Notes: a model not told the origin generated them from the sequence alone. A stretch of DNA of 64,000 bases from Candidula unifasciata (GCA_905116865.2 CAJHNH020005011.1:479727-543726), one strand, 5' to 3'; numbered from the stretch's first letter, positions 48,737 through 59,300 are shown. Numbers and translations are program-made.

Positions 48737-49979
48737 CAATGAATATGGAAGCTTTTTCGTATATTCTGGTAGAGATGTAAGAGGCCAGAGCGGAGTGGCA
48801 TTTTGTTTAGATAAAACAACAGCAAAAGCTATTATGGGATATAATCCAGTTAGTGATAGAATCCTAACTATCAGACTTAAAGGCCGTCCAAAAAACATAA
48901 CTTTCATGCAGGTATATGCACCAACTTCAACAGCAGAGGAGGGCGAAATTGAAGATTTTTTGGCCATACTGCAAGACACATTAAATAAAATTAATCAGAA
49001 TGATATAATAATAATAATGGGAGATTTTAATGCTAAAGTAGGTACAGGCAGAGCTGAAAATGAGAGACACGTTTTAGGAAAATTTGGATTGGGTAATAGA
49101 AATGAAACAGGAGAAAAATTGATTGAATTTTGCATAGAAAATGAATTAACAATAGCTAACACACTTTATAAACAACACCCTAGAAGGCTTTTCACATGGA
49201 CATCCCCTGACGGTGTTACCAAAAATCAGATAGATTACATTTTAATACAAAGAAGATGGAGATCGAGCATAACATCTGCAAAAACCCTGCGAAGTGCAGA
49301 TTGCGATACAGATCATCAGTTACTAGAAGCAGATCTGAAATTAAAACTCAAAAAGCTTACCCGAGGACCAAGGCCATTTCGATTTGATCTCACAAAAATA
49401 TCATATGCATACAACGTAGACGTGAAGAACCGTTTTGAGGTCTTGATGTCTGTACAAGAGAAAATGACACCTGATGAACTGGCGGTACAAGCTAGGGATA
49501 TCTTGATAACAGCAGCTAAAGACTTAATACCCACCAGGACTAAGCAACATAAACCATGGATCACACCATACATGTTAGAACTAATAAAACAACGAAGAGA
49601 ACTGAAAAAGAAAGGAGAAACCAATGACAGTAGGATGAAGTATAAATTTTTAACACGAGAAATAAGAAAGTACACAAGAAAGGATAAAAATCAGTATGTA
49701 CAAGATTGCTGTATTAAAATAGAGCAGCATCATAAAAATGGAAGAGATTACGAAATGTTCAAGGAAATGAAGTTATTGACAAGAAATTTTCAACCTCAGT
49801 TAAATGTTATTTGTGACAGGTTGGGAAATACTTTAACAGAATCTAGACAAATTCTAGGAAGATGGCAGGAATACTGCAGCGGAATGTATGATATGAATGA
49901 CAGTGAGGATATGAATGATATAGATATGAATGATATAACCAGTAACAGTAGAGGCAGAACCCGAACCTTCATTAGATGA
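48737..49979 (+). pseudogene. LINE AP-endonuclease domain and linker (5' part of the pol frame)
   Basis: The frame reads NEYGSFFVYSGRDVRGQSGV, then a region with MQVYAPTS, MGDFNAKVG, NQIDYILI and DTDHQLLEADL. These are ordered motifs of the exonuclease-endonuclease-phosphatase fold, with catalytic Asp/Asn in GDFN and the Asp-His pair in TDHQ. It nicks target DNA to prime reverse transcription. After about residue 180 it continues into the linker before the RT. An indel near 49950 moves the frame, and the old frame stops at 49979. No ATG fits the start; the element is 5' truncated with a stop just upstream (about 48721). Confidence 0.85.
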
Positions 49980-51384
49980 AATTTCATGGGCAATAAGGAG
50001 CCTGAAAAATAGTAAATCACCTGGATGTGATGAGATACCAGCTGAATTGATTAAAGCGGGAGGAGAAGAAAGCATAAAAATCTATCATGCATTATGTGAA
50101 AAGATATGGACATATGGTATTTGGCCAAAAGACTGGAAGAGAACTATCTTCATTCCAATACCAAAAAAGGGTGACATGAAATTATGTACAAACTATCGAA
50201 CTATTGCCCTGATCAGTCATGCAAGTAAAATTCTACTAAAAATTATAATGAGAAGACTGCATAAGAAAATGGAAGAAGAGATTAATGTAGCTCAGGCTGG
50301 ATTTAGACAGGGAAGAGGAACAAGAGATCATATATTCAACATGCGTTTAATAATAGAGAAGTGTAGAGAATTTAATGTAAATCTGTTCTTATGTTTCGTG
50401 GATTATTCAAAAGCATTTGACTGTGTACAACATCAGAAGCTTTGGGAAATCATGAGGAATATGGGCTTTCCATCACATATAGTGCAGCTCATTAAAATGC
50501 TCTATCAAGACCAACAAGCAGCAGTCAGAATAGATGGAGAGACATCAGACTGGTTTGGCATCAAGCAAGGAGTCCGTCAGGGATGTGTGCTGTCACCGTA
50601 TTTGTTCAACATGTACGCCGAAAATATAATGAGAAATGTAAGAGATGATTTAAACAAGGAACAATATGATGCCCTAAACATCGGTGGTCATGAAATACCA
50701 GAAATTCGTTATGCTGATGATACAGTATTACTATCAACATCACAAAATGGTTTAGAAAACCTATTAACCTCACTCCAAAGAAATAGTGAAAATCATAACT
50801 TATTTCTTAACATAGCAAAAACAAAGATAATGCATACAAACAAAACTGCCATGGAGAAGGAAATATATGTTTATGAGGAAAGATTGGAAGTGGTGGAAAA
50901 TTTCGAATATCTTGGGTCACTGGTTACCAACAATGGCGACACAATGAAAGAAATTAAACGGCGACTATCAATTGCTCTTCAAAGACTAAAACAACTGAAT
51001 AAATTATGGAATTGTACAGATAGAATTACAAAGGTCAGATTTTTAAGAGCATGCATCTTTCCCATTGCAACATACGCCTGTGAGACCTGGACACTTACTA
51101 AACAAGCGGAACAGCGCATAAATGCATTTGAATATAAATGTTACAGACAGGTTCTAAGAATATCTTGGGTAAAGAAAAGAACAAATGCATCCATACTTCA
51201 AGAGCTGAATATTGAAGAGGGTTGGTTAGTAAAGACAATAAAACAAAGAAAATTGAAATATTTTGGTCACTTGAAACGTCATGGAAGTCTAGAGAGAACA
51301 ATAATGGAGGGGTATTTGCCTGGGAAGAGAGGAAGAGGAAGGCCAAGGAGAAGATGGTTGCAGGATGTGGCAGATGATCTCTAG
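49950..51384 (+). pseudogene. LINE reverse transcriptase domain (3' part of the pol frame)
   Basis: Open from the frameshift to the TAG at 51382. Motifs in order, numbered from 50047: WPKDWKRTIFIPIPKKG (26-42), NYRTIALIS (49-57), AQAGFRQGRGT (82-92), FVDYSKAFD (117-125), GVRQGCVLSP (175-184) and YADD (222-225) with the catalytic Asp pair. The C-terminal CETWTLTK and GRGRPRRRWLQDV tail follows. All RT core motifs look intact, so apart from the frameshift and 5' truncation the enzyme is well preserved. Confidence 0.9.
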
Positions 51385-51500
51385 ATGGGTGTATCAGACG
51401 CAGGACATCTTGCTCAGGATAGGAAGGTTTTCCGGAGGATTGTTATGGCAGCGAGGTTCCGCGAGGGACATGCTACTGAATGAATGAATGAATGAAATCT

Positions 51501-51938
51501 GTACACGCTGTGTCAAAATACATGATTTGTCTGTTTGAGATTTATCAGTTGTTGAAACTCATCTGGCCAGTTTGCTTTGCACATGTCCTTAGTGTTTTAA
51601 ACCCGTCCAGTCCAATTGTGTTTAAACTTGTGGTGTGAAAATCTAGCAGTCCGATTGGAAAAAAGTATTAGCTGGTCTTAAAATCATTCACTTTGATTAC
51701 GAAAACGTCCTAAGTTGTTAGAAAATTGACCAGTTTGCTTTGAAAATCATTCTAAGTGATTTGAAAATATTCCAGTTTAGTTTACAAAATATCCAGTTTA
51801 AAGTAAAATATTGTGTGTATGTATGTGTGTATTGCGTGCTCGCGCGTGTGTGTGTGTAATGCACGCAATTCTGTAGTCTTGATGCTCTTTTTTTTTGCTA
51901 ATGTATTCTGAACTTGTTATTTGAATGCTGCTCTCCAG
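51501..51938 (+). other. End of intron 4
   Basis: A/T-rich unique sequence with loosely repeated words (CCAGTTTGCTTTGAAAAT, CCAGTTTAGTTTACAAAAT) and a short GT-rich patch (about 51810-51860). It ends in a pyrimidine-rich acceptor, TGCTGCTCTCCAG. No gene. Confidence 0.7.
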
Positions 51939-53058
51939 TGCAGACGGAAACTTTGAAGTGACCTACAAGTCCAACTGCGTCCTCTATGCAAACTCTGAAG
52001 TCCACTGGATACCACCAGCCATCTACCATAGCTCTTGCTCTATCGATGTCCAGTACTTTCCGTTTGACCAGCAGATCTGCGAGATGAAGTTCGGCTCGTG
52101 GACACATAAAGGCAAGGCTCTCAAATACAGTTTCTACAAGAACCGGGACAAACTGGACCTGGTGGATTACCTCAAGAGCGGCAGCTGGGACATCATCGAC
52201 TGTCCTGGAAAGATCGTAACTTACCGGGATGACGTCAACGGCGATGACAAAGAGCAGATAATCTTCCAGTTTGTGATCAGAAGGAAGTCGTTGTTCTATA
52301 CGGTCAACCTAATCATCCCATGTGTACTCATCTCTTTCGTCACGGTCTGCGTTTTTGCTCTGCCCGCGGACGCCGGGGAAAAGATAGCATTGTGTATCTC
52401 TCTTCTCCTGGCTCTGGTCGTCTTCCTTTTGTTGGTGTCAAAGATTTTGCCGCCCTCCCTCAACATCCCTCTGATCGCCAAGTATTTGTTGTTCACCTTC
52501 GTCATGAATCTCGTGGCTATCCTCTCTACCGTCATCATCATAAACAGAAATTACAGAACCCCCCGGACACATAAAATGCCTTACTGGGTTAGGGTGATCT
52601 TCCTCAGAGAACTGCCCAAATATCTCCTCATGACCAGACCAGATCACTACAAACGGTGGCAAGGTGCACCTACGCCGGCGCCCTCATTTGAGGCGTCATC
52701 TGATCCATGCCAAGCAGAACAGAGCACTTGCAGAGACTTTGTAGAGCTTTCACCCTTAGATCAGCCAGCGAAATCGTGCTATACTACGGAATCGACAGAT
52801 AGCCCACACATCACCCCAGCCTCAAGAGAGAGTCCACGCTACACTCCAGTGTCATCCAATGAGAATGATTATGAGAACATTCGATACCGGCATCCGAAGG
52901 AGAAGAGGCCAGCACAGGGTGAAAGTTCAAGGGCAGGGCCAAGCCAAGGGGATAGAGAGGAGACAGTGGAGATAGTGATGACAACGGAACTGAAGAACAC
53001 CATCGACAGTGTCAAGTTTATCTACCAACACCTCAGAGATGAAGAAGAATATGAGACA
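51939..53058 (+). CDS. nAChR subunit exon 5: rest of the ligand-binding domain, M1-M3 and the cytoplasmic loop
   Basis: The first base completes Asn (AA|T), giving FNNADGNFEV. The Cys-loop is CSIDVQYFPFDQQIC, with 13 residues between the cysteines (about C167-C181 of the joined protein). Loop B has GSWTHKG. Loop C has WDIIDCPG with a single Cys (C222), so it lacks the vicinal pair that defines alpha subunits. M1 is about 251-274, M2 280-303 (GEKIALCISLLLALVVFLLL) and M3 312-336. Glu at -1' and Leu at 9' are conserved, predicting a cation channel; position 20' is Lys. The M3-M4 loop is Ser/Thr/Pro-rich, and the MA helix (SVKFIYQHLRDEEEYET) comes last. The exon ends at an ACA|GTAAGTA donor (phase 0). 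M4 is missing from this exon. Confidence 0.95.
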
Positions 53059-53655
53059 GTAAGTACTCGTTACTTCTGAATGTCTGCTTCTTAAATAACT
53101 TTCCTGTGTGACCGATTGACATCGTTTTTGATTTATGGCTGGTATCTTTCAACAGCTATATCTCTAGTGAGATGTGCACAAAGGGGAGGGAGGGAACTGA
53201 TCTGACCACACTGGCGAAATGACAATCTCACTGCACAACTCGGATATCATGCTATAATGTCCAGTGTAATAAAAAGAACTCTACGGCAGGACCATGCACT
53301 GCAGGAGTCTACCGATCATCAATTGGCGGGTTCCTCGTCGACAATTATTTTGACCAATTATCCTCCTAGACAGTTGGTGGGCCGGCCTGGTTCATAACTC
53401 ACAGACATCTCCTTGTGCGCTTATCAGACAATGGGATAAAACGAAATAGTGGTTTGCAACAGGTATTATGAGGTTTGGTGTTATATATCGTCGCTGCGGC
53501 AGCAAAATTAGTCGTCTACCTTCACGACCAGAGGGATTAGTAAACGGTTGGTTGATCAGATAGACGTTAGAATTTGGCATTTGGCAAAGAGACACTGGCA
53601 GACGTTAGTCGGACACTTTAGCTTTTAGGGTTGTAAAGTTATTTCCCCTAGGCGC
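53059..53655. other. Start of the intron after exon 5; unique sequence
   Basis: From the GTAAGTA donor. The open frame continues only to a stop at 53077-53079. A minus-strand frame at 53392-53595 has no recognised domain. No M4 exon is seen. Confidence 0.6.
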
Positions 53656-53659
53656 TAGG

Positions 53660-54080
53660 ACCAGTCTACCAAAGCCCATCCCCAACAACGTTCCGTTGTG
53701 TCCACGGCCAGCTCGAAGCCCTTTCAGCCGCTTCCACAAGTTGTTTTAGCGCCCACTTCCGTTCCTTTCCTTCCAAGCCCAGGTTCTTTAGTACAGTGTA
53801 TGTTTAGGTGGAAATTAGTTCTCTTGCGCCTACATCGACGGCGAAGAGTTTTAATTGTACGCCCCTTGGCTCCTTAGCCCTCAGACTGGCCACCAGATCC
53901 GTGTACATTCTGAGCTTGCACAGGTGACTTTTTTTCTATCCGCGACTAAGTTCTATCAAGGTGAGCTGTCATTTTGCCCCAGAGTGCAAAACCATGTCTG
54001 GCCTCAAGCAAGTCATTCGGATTCATTATGGGTATTTCTTGAAACCATGCATGTTGACCGCCATTTACCAGGCCTTCGCA
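53660..54080 (-). pseudogene. 3' fragment of a minus-strand non-LTR retroelement (C-terminal end of its protein)
   Basis: On the minus strand the translation reads MYTDLVASLRAKEPRG, LKLFAVDVGAREL and, after one stop, YTVLKNLGLEGKERKWALK and LVEAAERASSWPW. That matches, from memory, the C-terminal 'YADLV…VEVGARGF…AAERAS.W.W' end of a retroelement protein family common in fish and mollusc genomes. Upstream, with frame damage, it can be followed to about 54080 (DLLEARHGFALWGKMTAHL). The 5' part of the same protein type lies at 57640-58308 on the same strand, so I read the two as one element split by the gypsy-like insertion between them. Confidence 0.6.
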
Positions 54081-54209
54081 AATTCAAGTATCAACGGAGC
54101 ATATGTGACCTTGTTGAATTTAGAAATCTGCCCAGCTTTGAGGAGGCGCATGGGGAGGCACATGGGCGTGCGTTGGCTCTCATCCTGGCTTGGTCCACCA
54201 TGTTCGAAA

Positions 54210-55258
54210 TTGAAAAGACAAGAGATGGAGATGAAAAATAAACAGCTGGAACAAGTAGGAATATTAAAAGAACAAGAAATGCAATTGGCACGTAAAAAGA
54301 TAGATACTTCCATTCAGACCGAAAAAGAAAAGGCAGAAGCACAAATAAGAACTAAAGAAATGCAAAATGACTCCAGAAGAGAAGCTGCTATTCAAAAAGA
54401 AAGAATGAGAGAAGAAGAAAATAAATTCAAAAAATATGCAGGCATAGTTAGAAATTTATCTGAGAAGGATGACTTTGGGAGTTATATATCTTGTTTCCTT
54501 TTGCAAATGCGCTTTCATGATGTTCCAAAACACCAGTGGGCCAATATATTTCAAAAACACTTAGCATTTTAACTATTAAAGATCTTAGAAACAGTCCATG
54601 AACATCTAAGATTAGACTTTGACTATTTTAAAAATCGCATCATGCGACGCTACGACTTGCATGAAGCAGGGTATAGGAAAAAGTTTCTTGATCTAAAGCC
54701 AAAGCCTGATCAGACGTTCACGGATTATCTTTCAGAAGTTCAGAACATTTTTGACAAATGGATTGATTCGGCCAATGTTAGGGATAACTATAAATTGTTA
54801 GTAGATTTATTATTAGGGAATAAAATGTTGGAATCTTTGCCTTAACCAATGTCAACATTCTTAAGAGAAAACAAACCAAACCCATTTAAGGAGTTGGAAA
54901 ACTTAGGGGATAATTATTTTTCGGCCTATCGAGAAATTTTCATTTCCAACCCGGTACCAGTCATTGAAACTGGATCTAGTGCCAGCTATGAGAAAAGCAA
55001 ATACAACCAAGGTGCAACCCCACACAGAAACAAAACCACGTTCAACAAAAATGGCAAATAATGTACAGCAAATATTGTCAAAAATCTCATCCAAATGATA
55101 AAATGTGTGACAGAAATCCAGGCTATGAAAACTATATAAAGAAATTGTTTGATAGAAGAACACTGAGGTTAAAATTGTATAAAGATGCCATTAAATGTTT
55201 CAACTGTGGATGTTACAATAATTTTAAACGGGATTGTTTATTCAGGAAAAAAGTTTAA
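54210..55258 (+). pseudogene. Gypsy-like gag (capsid and zinc knuckle), broken
   Basis: A charged coiled-coil leader (KEKAEAQIRTKEMQN) precedes capsid-like pieces: LSEKDDFGSYISCFL, HQWANIFQKHLAF, a stop at 54570, then FDYFKNRIMRRYDL, GYRKKFLDLKPKPDQTF and LVDLLLGNKMLESLP, with another stop at 54843. This is the SCAN-like gag layout of metazoan gypsy elements. The zinc knuckle CFNCGCYNNFKRDC keeps three Cys with the right spacing, but Asn stands where the CCHC His should be. There are stops or frameshifts at about 54570, 54843 and 55060. Confidence 0.75.
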
Positions 55259-55259
55259 A

Positions 55260-55664
55260 GAAGCCAACATAGGACAAGAAATGTCCGACTCAGATTCAGA
55301 CAGTGAACCATTTGATACCAATGCAGTAACAATTGAAAATTATGAAACCTGTCCTGTATGCCAACAATTCCATGAAAAAGATAGCCTTTCATGTGGCCAT
55401 AATATACCCATACAAGAAGTCAACTCAGCCACAAATATACATGGAACTTTGAAATTATGCAAAGGTATCATAAATGGCAGAATAACTACAATATTGAGAG
55501 ACACGGGAGCTACAATTTCAGGTATTCACAAAGATCTTATCAATCCTGAAGATATTACTAACAAATTTGTTAATTGTAGAACATTTGGAGGCACCATTGA
55601 GAAATATAAATTAGCAGTTGTTAATGTCAAAATACCTTTTTTTTTCAAGGCAAGTTGCGAGTAG
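55260..55664 (+). pseudogene. Gypsy-like aspartic protease region
   Basis: The frame (part of 55185-55664) contains NGRITTILRDTGATISGI, where DTGA is the aspartic protease active-site motif. The flanking strand pattern is as in retroviral-type proteases. It also carries a CPVCQQFHEKDSLSCGH Cys/His cluster upstream. The frame breaks near 55645 in a T-run and continues as RVAVLSAPCAGLILGNEKG in another frame (55655-55915). Confidence 0.6.
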
Positions 55665-56400
55665 CAGTTCTGTCAGCACCGTGTGCAGGATTAATTTTGG
55701 GGAATGAAAAAGGTTTGAAAGAAATGTCTGAGCAAGAAATTTTTCAGTGGGAAAGAGAAAACATCAAAGAATTGAAAGAAAGTGAGAAAATGATTACCAG
55801 TGATCAACATTTTTGCCATAGTGTGAATGCAGTAATACAAATGGATGAAAGTGATTGTTTCCAAAACAGGGAGCAGTCAATTGGTCCACAAGAGTCAGTG
55901 AGAGTATCAGTATGAAAAGAATGAACATGAAAAAGAATGAGACCATAGTATGCAAGGATAAAGGTATGAAAGAAGTAAAGAATGCAAAAGACGCGAATGA
56001 TAAGTTAGTGGGTGTTAAAAATACACCACTGATACTGAATGAAAGAGAGATGTCGATGAATAGTGAGAAAGTAAATAACCCAGTTTCAACCAAGCTAAAA
56101 GTATGTGAACATGACAAATTTCAGTCATATGTTACTGATCTAATGCAATTATCTGACCCAAATGCACCCCAACCAGCTGCTGAAGTAACCAGTAGCATGA
56201 CTGATACCATACAACAAAAGCTGAAAGAAGAAAACCTAACTAAAGAACTGGTACCCATTACAAAAGAAAGCAATCACAGCCAAAACAGAATTTCAAGATG
56301 CCCAAGTGTGTGACCCATCACTAAAGAAATGTTTTGATTTAATTCATGCTGACCAGTTGTAAAAAGATCTGCAACATGGAAATTTATTTTATCTAAGAAT

Positions 56401-57630
56401 GTGCTACTCAGAATATATCAGAAAGGTCCAAAAGTCTACAAACAGACGGTGCTACCACAAAAATTCAGACCAAAAGCTCTATCTTTAGCACATGATTCCA
56501 TTTTCGCTGGACACATGGGAATAACAAAAACCACAAGGAGGATTCTATCTACATTTTATTGGCCTGGGTTTTCGAAAGATGTGAAAAATCATGTTCGATC
56601 CTGTGATACCTGTGCTAAAACCACACAAAAAGGAGAGAACCCAAAGGCTCCAGTACAAACAGGTCTGATAGCATCAAGACCATTTGAACAAGTTGCAATT
56701 GATATTGTTGGCCCATTACCAGTGACTTCAGCAAAGGGAAACAGTTTTATTTTGACTGTTATTGATGTTGCCACAAAATGGCCTGAGTGTGTACCTCTGA
56801 AATTTATAACATCAAACGATATTCAGGAGGCATTGTTAACAATTTTTTCAAGGGTGGGTTTTCCAGAAGTTATTACCTCGGACAAAAGTACTCAGTTTAC
56901 ATCTTGGGCTACAGAAGCTTTTAACAACTGGTTAGGAATCAAACAAAATTTCACAACACCTTATCTCGCACAAGCTAATGGCTTAGTTGAAAATTTAAAT
57001 AAATCCATAAAAACAATGCTTGCCAGAATATCATTTGAACATCCGCAGTCTTGGGATACTTTATTACCTGCCTTTATGTTTGCATATAGAGAAATTCCTC
57101 ATAGCTCAAAAGGTTTTTCGCCATTTGAACTGCTATATTGGGCAAATCCACGAGGGCCTCTGCAGATATATAATAAGCTCATCACAGGAAAATTGGAAAC
57201 AGAAACAGAAAAATCAGCCTATGAATCAGTGAAAGATCTAAGAAAAAAAATAATGATTGCCTGTCAACAAGCAAAAGAAACAATGCAAGTAGCCAGTCTG
57301 AAACAGCGACAGTATGCGAACAGAACAGCAAGACTTGTCAAATATAACCCTGGAGATGAAGTGTTATTATTGTTACCCAAACAGTCAAACAAATTATGTA
57401 TAGAACGGTTAGGTCCTTTTGTTGTTACAAGAAAGATTTCTGATGTTGATTATGAAATCAAAATTGATGGAAAGCTCAAAATGTTTCTGGTAAACATGCC
57501 TAAACCATATTTTAGAAGATCAAATAATGATGTACTTGATACAAACTCATGTAATGAAGAGTTACCTGATGTTACAGATAAAAATATTCCACTCACATTT
57601 ATTACTGACGTCATCCGGTGTAGAGCATAA
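56401..57630 (+). CDS. Gypsy-like integrase, one open frame with an intact catalytic triad
   Basis: About 409 codons without interruption; the frame has no clear ATG at the start since it was part of a longer pol. Numbered from 56401: an HHCC zinc-binding domain (H31, H38, C68, C71); the catalytic core with D101 (IDIVGP), D161 (TSDKSTQF) and E197 (NGLVENLN), giving 35 residues between D161 and E197, the D,D35E spacing; and a C-terminal GPF-type domain (LGPFVVTRK). It would insert retroelement cDNA into chromosomes. It lacks the reverse transcriptase upstream, so it cannot act alone in a replicating element. Its good preservation against a broken gag is notable. A domesticated role is possible but there is no direct sign of one. 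Confidence 0.85.
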   Translation: MLLRIYQKGPKVYKQTVLPQKFRPKALSLAHDSIFAGHMGITKTTRRILSTFYWPGFSKDVKNHVRSCDTCAKTTQKGENPKAPVQTGLIASRPFEQVAIDIVGPLPVTSAKGNSFILTVIDVATKWPECVPLKFITSNDIQEALLTIFSRVGFPEVITSDKSTQFTSWATEAFNNWLGIKQNFTTPYLAQANGLVENLNKSIKTMLARISFEHPQSWDTLLPAFMFAYREIPHSSKGFSPFELLYWANPRGPLQIYNKLITGKLETETEKSAYESVKDLRKKIMIACQQAKETMQVASLKQRQYANRTARLVKYNPGDEVLLLLPKQSNKLCIERLGPFVVTRKISDVDYEIKIDGKLKMFLVNMPKPYFRRSNNDVLDTNSCNEELPDVTDKNIPLTFITDVIRCRA

Positions 57631-57639
57631 TTTATCTAG

Positions 57640-58308
57640 GAGAAAATGAGATTCACTACACCTACCTGCGGAAAACAACGTCTGCTTAGCTCTGTATAGG
57701 GGACATGTCGGGTGAGTGGCCGCATAGTATTTGACCATGTTGGCGCCAGAGGGAAGCATAACATATGCTGAAGTTATGACAAAGCTCAGTCCTAGTGGGG
57801 CCATTCACCAGGCGCTCTCGACTATCCTCTGGCCTTGATTGGCAGCTTTTTGGACACGAATCTTTTTCGAAGTCCCTGATTTGCTGTGTTACCTTGTCAC
57901 AGCGTTCTTAAGCCCAGGATTTGGACCATCAAGTCTTTTGTCCTTGCCCAGTACGCTTCGGTTGATTTGTGTGTAACCCAAAACTTCCCTTAATGTCAGT
58001 GCTTTCAGAGTAGATTCTATGGCATCTCCGACCTTCCATTTCGTACCTGTCTTTAGAGAGGGTTGGACGGTGGCCACTGTGGGGTCTGAAGACTCGAGCA
58101 GCATCATCGCGAGTCTTACTTTGCCGACTTTAAACTTTTCAGTTATTGATTTGAACGGACGCGCTAGCTCAGCCTGTTTATAATAAAGAGCCACATACGC
58201 CAGACAAGGCGGTGCTCCAAGCCACTTCCTCATGGCAGTATTTCCTCTCCATTGCTTCCACTCAAAAATAACAGACAACTGGCACCTTAACATAAAAAAT
58301 GGCAACAT
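57640..58308 (-). pseudogene. 5' fragment of the minus-strand non-LTR retroelement
   Basis: On the minus strand 57889-58308 is open and reads MRKWLGAPPCLAYVALYY, ARPFKSITEKFKVGK, MMLLESSDPTVATVQPSLKT and GTKWKVGDAIESTLKAL. This matches, from memory, the 'RKWLG.P..L..VALY…TGRKW…A' segment of the same retroelement protein family as 53660-54080. After a frame change it continues (57804 down to about 57665) with YVMLPSGANMVKYYA and CPLYRAKQTLFSAGRC, a degenerate C-x2-C…C cluster. Both frames are relics. Confidence 0.65.
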
Positions 58309-59300
58309 TTGCTGTGCAGTATCTATTGACTATAGAAAAACCTTTGACATGGTTGATCACAATATTTTAATTAATAAACTAAAAACCCTAAAATCTAACA
58401 ATAATTTGATTTCAGTAATAAAGTTATTTTTGTCTGATAGACATCAGGTACTGTCCTTTAATGGCCGTTGTTCGAAACCCACACACTTAAACAAAGGCGT
58501 TCCTCGGGGCTCAATATTAGGTCCACTACTTTTTGCCACTAATAATAATAAACTTCTAGTTACATAACAGTATAACATGTGACCTGTTTGTTGACGACTG
58601 TACAATATATACTAGTCATGATAACTGCAATGCGTTAGAACGTTCTTTACAGAAAGAAACAGATTCACTCATAGAATTGAGCAATTATAATCGCATGCAA
58701 ATTAATATAAATAAAACTAAATCCATGGTAATAACAACTGCAAAAGCTACAAACATTAGCTTTACACAAGCCACCGCTAAAGCTTTTCATTGACAAGCTA
58801 CCTTTTGTTCATGTAGTAGAACATAAAATATTATGTGTTTTCATTGACAACCGTCTAATTTTGAGTTCTTGGAGAATTTTTATCAGCTTAGCAAAATTCA
58901 GCACTTTCTGGAAGAAAATACACATAAAATTTTTACGTCTCCTCCCAACACATATTGACTACAGTTCCACACTTAGGGATAGTTGCTCCAAATTTAATAT
59001 CAAACGACTGAGTTCTCTAGGTTCTCACGACTATTTAGTAAATGTTTAATTTTAACAAGGCCAAGTTCATTCATAAAACTTATCACAAAATAGTCCAAAT
59101 TACACCTTCCGATTGATTCAGTCTAATCCTACGAATAGCAAGCGACTAAGTTTATTACATTTGCCGAAACCTAGGATTTTTTTATTTAAAACAAGTTTAT
59201 CAAACCGTCTTCCACTTGACCTGAAAACTACAAAGAGTTCCTACTCATTTAACCGAAAACTTGTTCATTTCATGATCCCCAGTGATAATATGCCACTTTG
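58262..59300 (+). pseudogene. CR1/Jockey-like LINE reverse transcriptase, degenerate
   Basis: + strand pieces in order: VSIDYRKTFDMVDHNILINK (RT motif with the first Asp), HLNKGVPRGSILGPLLF, then after a stop at about 58565 LFVDDCTIYTSHDN (the catalytic Asp pair as VDD). Next come FIDNRLILSSW, a 'PTHIDYSSTLRDSCSK' segment and a C-terminal LPLDLKTTKSSYSFNRKL. This is the CR1/Jockey-type layout. It has several stops and frameshifts and is dead. It starts where the minus-strand retroelement ends. Confidence 0.75.

Larger units (their letters stand above)
48728..51500 (+). mobile_element. RTE-like non-LTR retrotransposon, 5' truncated, one frameshift
   Basis: A single + strand element with an AP endonuclease followed by a reverse transcriptase. 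It lies in sense orientation in intron 4, 438 bp upstream of exon 5. The endonuclease frame can be read from about 48737. The two parts are joined by conserved coding sequence (PSLDEISWAIRSLKNSKSPG) across one frameshift near 49950. The 3' end is (TGAA)n at about 51476-51495 rather than poly-A, as is common for RTE-type elements. No long 5' UTR or ORF1 is visible. The copy is young or well preserved. The RTE assignment rests on domain order and tail and is an inference. Confidence 0.85.
10879..53058 (+). other. Gene span: nicotinic acetylcholine receptor subunit (non-alpha type), 3' incomplete
   Basis: Five exons of 112, 134, 45, 110 and 1120 bp join to 1521 nt, exactly 507 codons, with intron phases 1, 0, 0 and 2. 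The 45-bp and 110-bp exons are classic sizes for exons 3 and 4 of nAChR genes. The introns are 23,463, 4,955, 3,090 and 9,151 bp and are mostly minisatellite or retroelement. The product is a pentameric ligand-gated ion channel subunit of the plasma membrane. Exon 5 ends with a clean donor before M4, and I find no M4-like segment (WKxVAMVIDR type) in 53059-64000. The gene therefore probably has at least one more exon to the right. Exon 1 is the least certain part. Confidence 0.85.
54085..57635 (+). mobile_element. Ty3/gypsy-like LTR retroelement relic, pol RT region missing, LTRs not found
   Basis: The order on the + strand is gag capsid (about 54210-54915), zinc knuckle (55187-55255), protease (about 55430-55660) and integrase (56401-57630). 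No reverse transcriptase or RNase H lies between the protease and the integrase. That stretch (55665-56400) is open only in short pieces. Comparison of the two ends by eye shows no long terminal direct repeat. It is probably an internally deleted, dead copy inserted into a minus-strand LINE. The boundaries are approximate. Confidence 0.75.

Noticed and set aside
53900..57700. LTRs flanking the gypsy-like relic
   Set aside because: By eye I find no long direct repeat shared by the two ends, so I do not annotate LTRs or a primer-binding site.
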